This document shows positions 60,823 through 64,000 of a DNA stretch of 64,000 nucleotides, piece after piece. A program made the translations under genes and the position numbers. Below the pieces are notes generated by a model. It ran no database searches and was not told where the DNA came from. It saw only the letters and a program-made list of their open reading frames with translations. The DNA is from Rhodocyclaceae bacterium (GTDB lineage Bacteria > Pseudomonadota > Gammaproteobacteria > Burkholderiales > Rhodocyclaceae), in contig JADKHX010000003.1 of NCBI GenBank assembly GCA_016721505.1, forward strand, positions 186,001 to 250,000. Reading direction: 5' to 3'. Each line of letters opens with the position of its first letter. The stretch's first letter is position 1.

Positions 60823-61134
60823 ATGGAAAGTCAAAAAATACGCATACGCTTAAAAGCGTTTGACTATCGGCTGATTGATCAGTCGGCGCTTGAAATAGTT
60901 GACACCGCGAAACGAACGGGAGCAGTGGTGCGCGGACCGGTTCCGTTACCAACGCGAATCGAGCGTTTTGATGTACTGCGCTCACCTCACGTCAATAAAA
61001 CATCGCGTGATCAGTTCGAAATTCGTACTCACCTACGATTAATGGACATCATTGATCCCACCGATAAGACGGTTGATGCATTGATGAAGCTTGATCTTCC
61101 GGCTGGCGTAGATGTGGAAATTAAACTGAAGTAA
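60823..61134 (+). CDS. rpsJ: 30S ribosomal protein S10
   Basis: The 103 residues MESQKIRIRLKAFDYRLID through KTSRDQFEIRTHLRLMDI are typical S10. It is also NusE, the partner of NusB in antitermination, so the nusB gene in this window acts with it. First gene of the S10 operon. Confidence 0.98.
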   Translation: MESQKIRIRLKAFDYRLIDQSALEIVDTAKRTGAVVRGPVPLPTRIERFDVLRSPHVNKTSRDQFEIRTHLRLMDIIDPTDKTVDALMKLDLPAGVDVEIKLK

Positions 61135-61208
61135 TAGCAGCTCCGAAGTTGTTTCAAATGTTTCTAGATAAAAGCCCTGCCAATCGTAGCGGGGAGTTTG
61201 GAGAAAAA

Positions 61209-61853
61209 ATGAGCTTAGGCCTAGTTGGAAGTAAGGTCGGCATGACGCGCGTGTTTTCTGAGGATGGTTCGTCCATTCCGGTGACCGTGATCGATGTGTC
61301 GAACAATCGTATCACTCAGATAAAGACCTCCGAAATTGACGGTTACACCTCAATTCAGGTCGCCTTCGGCAGTCGCCGCGCATCGAGAGTTCGCAGAGCT
61401 CAAGTTGGGCATCTTGCAAAAGCAGGAGTGGGCGCCGGTCGTTTGTACAAAGAGTTTCGGGTAGCTCCTCCCCAACTGGCAGATCTTAGGCTCGGCTCTG
61501 TTGTTGGTGCGCAGGTATTTTCTCCGGGACAGTTGGTAGACGTTTCTGGTACCTCGATTGGCAAAGGATTTACCGGTGCAATCAAGCGGCACAATTTCTC
61601 TTCTAATCGAGCATCACACGGTAACTCAGTGTCTCACAACGCGCCAGGATCGATTGGGATGGCGCAAGATCCGGGACGTGTGTTTCCGGGGAAACGGATG
61701 GCCGGTCACCTTGGCGATGCAACATGCACAACCCAAAATCTTGAGATAGTTCGGGTTGATATTGAGCGGCAATTACTGCTTGTAAGAGGCGCTGTGCCTG
61801 GCGCAAAGGGCGGACATTTGATTGTTACCCCTGCAGTTAAGTCTTCCAAGTAA
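61209..61853 (+). CDS. rplC: 50S ribosomal protein L3
   Basis: Start at ATG 61209 (MSLGLVGSKVGMTRVF) after GGAG. It has 214 residues. GKGFTGAIKRHNFSSNRASHGNS and GRVFPGKRMAGHLGD are the L3 signature. A longer open frame from 61149 is unsupported. Confidence 0.97.
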   Translation: MSLGLVGSKVGMTRVFSEDGSSIPVTVIDVSNNRITQIKTSEIDGYTSIQVAFGSRRASRVRRAQVGHLAKAGVGAGRLYKEFRVAPPQLADLRLGSVVGAQVFSPGQLVDVSGTSIGKGFTGAIKRHNFSSNRASHGNSVSHNAPGSIGMAQDPGRVFPGKRMAGHLGDATCTTQNLEIVRVDIERQLLLVRGAVPGAKGGHLIVTPAVKSSK

Positions 61854-61865
61854 GCGGAGTCGAAA

Positions 61866-62486
61866 ATGGAACTCACTTTAGTAAATGAAAATGGTGCCGC
61901 AGCATCAGTGCTGATGGCCTCCGATTTGTTATTTGGCCGCGAATACAATGAAGCGCTTATTCACCAATTGGTAGTTGCGTATCAGGCGAATGCCAGATCC
62001 GGAAATCGGGCGCAAAAGGATCGTGAACAGGTAAAGCACAGCACTAAGAAACCCTTTCGCCAAAAAGGTACTGGACGTGCGCGAGCGGGGATGACGTCGT
62101 CGCCACTGTGGCGAGGCGGCGGTCGTATTTTCCCAAACTCACCCGATGAGAACTTTTCACAGAAAATCAACAAGAAAATGTATCGCGCTGGATTTGCGTC
62201 CATTCTTTCGCAATTGGCACGCGAGAAGCGGTTAGTGGTCGTAGATACGTTCGATGTTGACGCGCCAAAAACGCGGCTCGTTACGGCGAAGCTGAAGGCG
62301 CTGGGTTTAGGGTCGGTGTTGATTGTTACGGACTCGTTGGGTGAAAACCTGATGCTTGCGTCGCGGAATTTAACCGATGTATTGGTAGTAGAGGCACAAA
62401 GAGCTGATCCAGTCTCTCTCGTGCGATTCCCGAGCGTCCTGATGACCAAAGGCGCGATCGCGAAAATCGAGGAGTTGTTGGTATGA
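61866..62486 (+). CDS. rplD: 50S ribosomal protein L4
   Basis: The 206 residues contain KPFRQKGTGRARAGMTSSPLWRGGGRIF, the L4 hallmark loop. L4 represses its own S10 operon in many bacteria. Its stop overlaps rplW by four bases. Confidence 0.97.
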   Translation: MELTLVNENGAAASVLMASDLLFGREYNEALIHQLVVAYQANARSGNRAQKDREQVKHSTKKPFRQKGTGRARAGMTSSPLWRGGGRIFPNSPDENFSQKINKKMYRAGFASILSQLAREKRLVVVDTFDVDAPKTRLVTAKLKALGLGSVLIVTDSLGENLMLASRNLTDVLVVEAQRADPVSLVRFPSVLMTKGAIAKIEELLV

Positions 62487-62797
62487 CCAAGACATTCAAT
62501 CAGGAGCGGCTGCTAACTATTTTGGTGGCACCGCAAATATCCGAGAAGGCAACATATATCGCCGATGAGCACGATCAGGTAGTTTTTGTTGTCATTCCTA
62601 CGGCAACGAAACCGGAAATCAAAGCGGCAGTGGAGCTATTGTTTAAAGTGCAAGTTGCTTCTGTTCAAATTTCCAATCTAAAAGGCAAGAGTAAGCGATT
62701 TGGCCGCGGAGTAGGTCGACGTAGTGATGTGAAAAAGGCCTTCGTCTGCCTGAAACCGGGCCAAGAGATCAACTTCGCTGAAGGAGTGAGCGTTTAA
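62483..62797 (+). CDS. rplW: 50S ribosomal protein L23
   Basis: 104 residues with LVAPQISEKATYIAD, FVVIPTATKPEIKAAVELLF and KGKSKRFGRGVGRRSDVKKAFV. L23 lies at the peptide exit and binds trigger factor. It starts inside the rplD stop and ends one base into rplB. Confidence 0.97.
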   Translation: MTKTFNQERLLTILVAPQISEKATYIADEHDQVVFVVIPTATKPEIKAAVELLFKVQVASVQISNLKGKSKRFGRGVGRRSDVKKAFVCLKPGQEINFAEGVSV

Positions 62798-63624
62798 TGG
62801 CACTAATCAAAGTTAAGCCGACCTCTCCCGGTCGCAGGGGCGTGGTCAAGGTAGTCAACGCTCACTTACACAAAGGCAAGCCTCATGCAGCATTGGTCGA
62901 AAGAAAGACCAAAACTGCGGGGCGTAATGTACATGGCCACATCACTACTCGCCACATGGGTGGCGGGCATAAACAACATTATCGCGTCGTTGACTTCCGA
63001 CGAGATAAGGATGGGATTGTTGGTCGAGTTGAGCGTATTGAATACGACCCCAATCGCACGGCTACAATCGCACTAGTGCTTTATTCTGATGGTGAGAGGC
63101 GCTATATCATCGCGACCAAAGGAATGGTGGTTGGTCAGTCGCTTTTAAGTGGTTCGGATGCCCCAATCAAGTCGGGCAATGCGCTTCCAATAAGAAATAT
63201 CCCGGTCGGTAGCACGATTCATTGCGTGGAATTGACGCCGGGTAAAGGCGCTCAAATTGCTCGTTCAGCTGGTTGCTCAGTTCAGCTTTTAGCGCGAGAA
63301 GGTATTTACGCACAAATTCGATTGCGTTCAGGTGAGATTCGGAGAATCCACGTTGAGTGCCGAGCAACGATTGGTGAAGTTGGGAATGAAGAGAACAGCC
63401 TTCGTAAAATTGGCAAAGCTGGAGCTCAGCGGTGGCGCGGAATTCGGCCGACAGTTCGAGGAACAGCGATGAATCCGGTCGATCATCCGCACGGGGGTGG
63501 CGAGGGTAGAACCGGTGAAGGACGCGTTCCTGTCAGCCCATGGGGCACCCCAACTAAGGGGTACCGTACTAGAAACAATAAACGCACTGACGTCATGATT
63601 GTTCAACGTCGGCACAAGCGCTAA
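62797..63624 (+). CDS. rplB: 50S ribosomal protein L2
   Basis: 275 residues: LIKVKPTSPGRRGVVKV, RHMGGGHKQHYRVVDFRR, and the NPVDHPHGGGEGRTGEGRVPVSPWG segment with the His residue near the peptidyl transferase centre. Normal size. Confidence 0.98.
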   Translation: MALIKVKPTSPGRRGVVKVVNAHLHKGKPHAALVERKTKTAGRNVHGHITTRHMGGGHKQHYRVVDFRRDKDGIVGRVERIEYDPNRTATIALVLYSDGERRYIIATKGMVVGQSLLSGSDAPIKSGNALPIRNIPVGSTIHCVELTPGKGAQIARSAGCSVQLLAREGIYAQIRLRSGEIRRIHVECRATIGEVGNEENSLRKIGKAGAQRWRGIRPTVRGTAMNPVDHPHGGGEGRTGEGRVPVSPWGTPTKGYRTRNNKRTDVMIVQRRHKR

Positions 63625-63634
63625 GAGGTAAAAC

Positions 63635-63916
63635 ATGGCACGTTCAATAAAAAAGGGTCCGTTTGTTGACGCTCACCTCATTCGCAAAATCGAGGTAGCT
63701 AGAGCATCCAGTGACAAGCGACCGATCAAGACATGGTCGAGGCGGTCAACGGTACTTCCGGATTTCGTCGGGCTAACGATTGCTGTCCACAATGGTAAAC
63801 AACATGTTCCGGTGTACGTTTCGGAAAATATGGTAGGTCATAAGTTAGGTGAGTTTTCATTAACTCGAACCTTCAAGGGGCACACCGGTGGTAAAAAAGC
63901 CGTGGCGAAAAGGTAA
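63635..63916 (+). CDS. rpsS: 30S ribosomal protein S19
   Basis: The 93 residues start ARSIKKGPFVDAHLIRKIE and include FVGLTIAVHNGKQHVPVYVSENMVGHKLGEFSLTR. Normal length. Confidence 0.97.
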   Translation: MARSIKKGPFVDAHLIRKIEVARASSDKRPIKTWSRRSTVLPDFVGLTIAVHNGKQHVPVYVSENMVGHKLGEFSLTRTFKGHTGGKKAVAKR

Positions 63917-63921
63917 TGAAT

Positions 63922-64000
63922 ATGGAAACTAATGCAACACTGCGAGGAGTTCGTTTGTCTGCACAAAAAGGCCGTTTAGTGGCCGATTTGGTGCGAGGCA
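63922..64000 (+). CDS. rplV: 50S ribosomal protein L22, 5' end only
   Basis: Only the first 26 residues lie in the window: METNATLRGVRLSAQKGRLV, then ADLVRG, a typical L22 start. ATG 63922 is chosen; ATG 63916 overlaps the rpsS stop and would add two residues. The gene is cut by the window edge. Confidence 0.92.
   Translation, partial: METNATLRGVRLSAQKGRLVADLVRG

Overview
The window is a chromosomal segment of a betaproteobacterium. I am confident of the class; the order Burkholderiales is likely, and I do not name a genus. The reasons are the uninterrupted order secE-nusG-rplKAJL-rpoBC-rpsLG-fusA-tuf-rpsJ-rplCDWB-rpsS-rplV with a second tuf in a tRNA-Tyr/Gly/Thr/Trp cluster, an S-adenosylhomocysteine riboswitch in front of ahcY, a ribB fused to a degenerate ribA domain (ribBX type), a fused indolepyruvate ferredoxin oxidoreductase, and the protein sequences themselves. 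No rRNA gene, phage, transposase or CRISPR array is visible.

Layout. 1-4.6 kb: the C-terminal end of a large RTX adhesin, an amino-acid-type periplasmic binding protein, and a TolC-family outer-membrane secretion protein with an extra NTF2-like domain. 4.7-7.8 kb (minus strand): ribBX (frameshifted)-ribH-nusB-thiL. 8.1-13.3 kb: a methionine-cycle block (metK, a DUF2237 gene, a glutathione peroxidase, tRNA-fMet, SAH riboswitch-ahcY, metF). 13.3-16.4 kb: a LysR regulator divergent from an enoyl-reductase-like dehydrogenase, then cytochrome b561. 16.4-22 kb: two lipid A type acyltransferases, dapF, a DUF484 gene, xerC, and an RlmI-type rRNA methyltransferase. 22-30.5 kb is the most accessory part: LysR plus an NAD(P)-binding protein, a CDGSH protein, an unknown possibly HEPN-type gene, a ccdAB toxin-antitoxin pair, an MFS transporter, and an 871-residue metallo-beta-lactamase/cyclic-nucleotide/hemerythrin fusion. 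30.8-39 kb: a methyltransferase, then hemA-plsB-prfA-prmC and a KAS III enzyme on the minus strand. 39.1-42.7 kb: indolepyruvate ferredoxin oxidoreductase. 42.9-64 kb: tRNA genes, tuf, and the transcription/translation mega-operon, cut off in rplV.

The most unusual signal is a dispersed element of about 28 bp (core GGCGTGTCACCAGCACCAAC followed by TGRCG), with about 13 copies in the first 40 kb and one doubtful remnant near 47.96 kb. Half of the copies are intergenic. The others lie inside genes, always in one of two open frames, adding a peptide of the VSPAPT type or the SVGAGDTP type (TolC, ThiL, an acyltransferase tail, a methyltransferase, PrmC, indolepyruvate oxidoreductase). One intergenic copy is a near-complete hairpin and may show the ancestral form. 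This resembles the idea of the Rickettsia palindromic elements, or a long uptake-signal-like repeat, but I do not recognise this family.

Two single-base frameshifts stand out: the second tuf copy (one G missing relative to the first copy, plus nearby substitutions) and ribBX (one base too many at the domain junction). Both could be real decay or sequence errors; raw reads would decide.
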